From assembly GCA_013396755.1 (NCBI GenBank), contig VWZF01002534.1, positions 1,412,764 to 1,476,763 on the forward strand: 64,000 bases of DNA, in the 5' to 3' direction. This document shows positions 60,701-64,000 of this stretch, in pieces; the stretch's first letter is position 1; the number at the start of each line of letters is the position of its first letter. This stretch comes from Sclerurus mexicanus. Its lineage: Eukaryota > Chordata > Aves > Passeriformes > Furnariidae. The position numbers and the translations under genes were made by a program. Below the pieces are notes generated by a model. The model searched no databases, had not been told where the DNA came from, and saw only the letters and a list, made by a program, of their open reading frames with translations.

Positions 60701-61725
60701 GAAACTCGATAGTAAATCAAGCCAGTCCCATCTGATTCATGCTGTTGTTGGACTGTGGTCCACATAAAAACAGGAGATAGGGGAGAGGCAGGGGAATGGT
60801 GCAGGCCTGGTTCGCCTCGCACCGAAGGGTGCCCTCGCTGCCAAATGCACTTCCAGCAGCACGGAGTTGGCTCAAGGTGAAGAAAGGAACAATGGACCCT
60901 TAATTTAAGGGAAATAAAGAAGGAAGTGTTTGAGAACCCTCAGACACTTTGGGTTGCACTTCTCTGGGCTTCCCAGTTCCGACAAAAAAAGCCCTCGCTG
61001 TTATCTCAGTTCTACTGACGGGAATCACAGATAGTTTTCAGATGAGGTCAATGCCTGAATCAGGCTCTGTCCCACTTTTTTCAGGGCAAAGGTACCCACA
61101 TATCTGATCAGGGGTCAGCCAAGAGCCAACTCAATCCGTGGGCAAAGGCCACCCTCTGCCCCAGAGCTGGGAGCTGCTTTGGTGGCTTTGCAGGAACGTT
61201 CAACCACAGGCTGCAGACCCCAAACACACTCCTCACACTGAGCCTGGTGGGATAAAACTGTGTGTCCTACCAGAAAGCACAGGAGAAGACCCCAGCGGGG
61301 ATCCAAATTTTGGTCATTTTAAATAAAGTAGAATAAGGAAGACTTTGAGAGCAAGATTCTGAGCCGGATGACAAGATAGCTGGGATCATACACACCTTCT
61401 GTTCTGTTCTGGAGATGCCAAGTTTTGGCACTCCTGAATAATCCCCTCTTCCCTCTGGCTATGTTTGAGAGACAGTGAAGTAGGAAAGAAAGGCTTTAAA
61501 TTCACAGAGCTCCTCGTGATACACGCACTCAGCATCTCATTTCAATTCAAGTGAAAAGCTCTAAAGCACTTCACTAAAATAAAATTAAAACCAACAAAGA
61601 GAAGAAAACAGGAGACACCAGAAGATGTTTTAAATGAAACCACTGAAGACGCTGATAGAAACTTCTCAAGAGGTTGAACACCCTGGACATTCTTATTGGC
61701 ATTTTCCACTGTAGCTTCAAGGAAC
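57766..61725. other. Intergenic downstream of CYP24A1
   Basis: No exon recognised. By synteny BCAS1 should follow in this direction, but I find no convincing BCAS1 exon here. Open frames are short and overlap on both strands. Confidence 0.5.
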
Positions 61726-61814
61726 GTGGCACTCAGTGCTCTGGTCTGGGTGACAAGGTGGGGACTGGGCACAGGTTGGACTCGGTCTTTTCAACCTTAA
61801 TGATTCTGTGATTC
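61726..61814 (+). mobile_element. Short CR1 3'-end fragment
   Basis: 'gtggcactcagtgctctggt', 'ctgggtgacaaggtgggga', 'aggttggactcggtc' and 'ttcaaccttaatgattctgt' match the end of the CR1 subfamily also seen at 8490-9004 and 14241-14336. Confidence 0.88.
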
Positions 61815-64000
61815 AAGACATATGATGGGAATTTGGCTCCATAAGTTACCAGGCATTTAGTTTTCTTAATAAAGTTTAGCATGTCAAAGTTCACATCTGA
61901 GTGCTTGCTCTTGAAAAGTCTAATAAGTTCAGACTGAGGGAAACATTTGCAGTGAAGTGAAATATCCCTTTATCAGCTTTATGAAGTCCAGTAGCAGAGC
62001 TGCAGCTTCATGGAGGTGTCTCCTCATGCTACCTGCCTATTAAATACCTATTTATGTGCATATTGAAAAGGATTTTGGGGGAAGAGAAAGTGCCATAGAG
62101 TTACAAAAAGAATGTAGGCCCATAATTGTAAAGATATTTCATTTATTGAGCCATCTTCATACGTGATGCTTTGATTTAGGTATCAAGGGCAGGAGCTACT
62201 TTAGGGATCAGTGAGAGTTAACTTCTGAAATGGAAAGGACTTGTCCCTTGGAGCTGTTCACACCAATTCCAAAGAAGAGAGGAGCTGGCTGAAGGTTTTA
62301 GGTGTGGTTTGTTCACCTGCAATAAACACCCCGTGGGTGTTGCACCCCAAGGGACTCTGTGCGTTCACACACTGATTAGGGGCTGTTGTCCTTCACCCCC
62401 TCTCCTGTCAGCTATCCTGCTTTTTGTCCTGAGACTTTGATCCAGACAAAAATCCTTTTTTGCAAGACTGGTTTTAGTGGCATCAGAGCTGCTGTGACTC
62501 ACCTCTTGGCTACAAAATTGCTGGAGTCAACAGCAGGAAGGTGGCATGACCGTGTGTTTAGGGGATGATACCTTGGAGATGCAAAGGGCAAGCCCACCTG
62601 TCTGACTGCATCAGCCTGTATTAGTCCAAGGACCAGGTAACTGCACCTGGAGTTGCACAGACTGACCTGGACAGTGATTCCCAAGGTCACTCTTTGGAGA
62701 AATACAGATATTGAATCAATTTATTTGAGATGCAGCCCCTCAGGTTCTTAAACACTTGGGTGGAATTAAGCCATCTAAAGGCAGCAGGATTTATTTTTTT
62801 CCTAAATGCCAAAAATTTCACTTTGGATCTGTAAGAACCTCCAAGGAACTTCCCTTCTGTTTTGAACAGATCAGAAAAGAACCAATTGCAAGATGTATCC
62901 TTGTTGCTGAACAGCGGCAAAACAAACTTCCAGCACACTCAGAGGGAAGTGTGGCAACTTGGGGTTGGGAAGGTGCGGGAAGACTTTTTCCAGAAGGGAA
63001 GGTACCTTCAAATGCAGTTGATTCATAGCTCTGGCAAAGTGTTTCTTGCCCAAAGGCAGAATTGAAAGGGAAACTGGATCAGCTCATTGCTTGAGGAATC
63101 AAAGAGTTAGTTGTGAGCCAGATATTCACTGCGGGGTGGGGAAGTTTTATTTATGTGTGGATTCAAATGAATGGGATAAATAATTAAAAATAGCATATTC
63201 TATTGCCTGCAGGTGGAGTTGTTCAGGGAGGGATGTGGCTGGTGCCAAATATTTGATCTGTGCTTTGATCCAACTACAGGGCTCTGGCAGGTGCCCTTAG
63301 AAACACAGAGAACACTTTTCTATGCATATTCCACGGCCCCTGGGGAAGCTGCTGCTTCCTCTGAGCCCCTCTTGGGTTGTGATTGGCACTCAGAGGGCTT
63401 CACTGGAAAGCAGATTTCTGAGGACGCGAAGAGTACTGTGCCGTAAGTCAGTGGCACCCAGGGAAGAAACAATTGAAGGAGCAACTAGAATTCCTGGGGG
63501 AAATCAGAGCTCCTGGGCAAAGAGACAACGGTGTGAATTCTGTGTAATGGAAATAATGAGTTCCTAAGGGATGTTAAGGCATGGGGTGTTCAGACAGGTC
63601 ACACAGCAGCCACCAACACGCCTGTCTCAAGGCAGGGCTCAGGCACGGAGTGATGGCATTAAGGAAGGAAAGGGATGTTGTGCTTGGCTGCCCCAGCCAG
63701 TGCCGGAGCGCTCGTGCTGGGGCAGAGCCGGCTCTGCATTCCCTGGCTCCCATCACCTGGCAGCAGCACGAGCAGAGCAGGGTCCTGGGGAGAGAGAGGG
63801 GGGCTGGAGCTGCACAGGGTGCTTAGACTGCCAAGAAATATGCTCATGTACTCATAACCAAGCTCACTGTTCAAAGCATGAGTGTCTGCTGCTGGCTGCG
63901 CTCAAATCCCTTCACTCAGCCTCCTTCTCCCTGCAGGATCCTGCACCGTGTGATGTGTGCTGGGGCTGGCAGCCCCTTGGCTTTACACCCTGCAGGGGGC
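61815..64000. other. Intergenic, no gene seen
   Basis: Unique sequence to the window edge. GC content rises past 63.5 kb. No exon, RNA gene or repeat is recognised. Confidence 0.5.

Noticed and set aside
57766..64000. Possible first exons of BCAS1, expected on this side by synteny
   Set aside because: No start exon or splice pattern that I can tie to BCAS1 is visible; the gene probably begins beyond the window.

Overview
This is vertebrate, almost certainly avian, nuclear DNA. Two split genes with GT-AG introns can be read, CYP24A1 on the + strand and PFDN4 on the - strand, and the dispersed repeats I recognise are all short, 5'-truncated CR1 (Chicken Repeat 1) LINE fragments, the typical interspersed repeat of bird genomes. 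The species cannot be named from the sequence alone. The head-to-head CYP24A1/PFDN4 arrangement matches the known amniote order BCAS1 - CYP24A1 - PFDN4 - DOK5.

Layout. Bases 1 to about 36.4 kb form a gene-poor flank on the PFDN4 (expected DOK5) side. I find no credible coding exon there, only single-copy DNA with scattered CR1 fragments, small tandem duplications and AT-rich patches. PFDN4 (36750-39065, minus) has four coding exons giving a 135-residue prefoldin beta-type subunit. A CpG-rich promoter precedes it, followed upstream by a (GATGG)/(GATAG)/(GATG) microsatellite that contains a 136-base assembly gap. About 9.8 kb separate the two start codons. CYP24A1 (48824-55602, plus) has eleven coding exons that join into a 493-residue mitochondrial vitamin D 24-hydroxylase with all P450 signature motifs intact. 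A non-coding twelfth exon ending near 57.76 kb is likely. The rest, to 64 kb, shows no gene.

How the genes work. CYP24A1 inactivates calcidiol and calcitriol in mitochondria and is normally induced by the vitamin D receptor. The compact promoter here has a TATA box, an inverted CCAAT box and a good DR3 vitamin D response element candidate. PFDN4 is a housekeeping co-chaperone for actin and tubulin folding. The two are linked by conserved position, not by pathway.

The most notable unexplained structure lies around CYP24A1: a 115-bp block present twice 2,029 bp apart (about 85% identical, no gaps), a 32-bp GC-rich minisatellite immediately upstream of the core promoter, and a strongly G-rich hexamer-type repeat filling most of intron 1. 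All calls were made by reading; no database search was possible.
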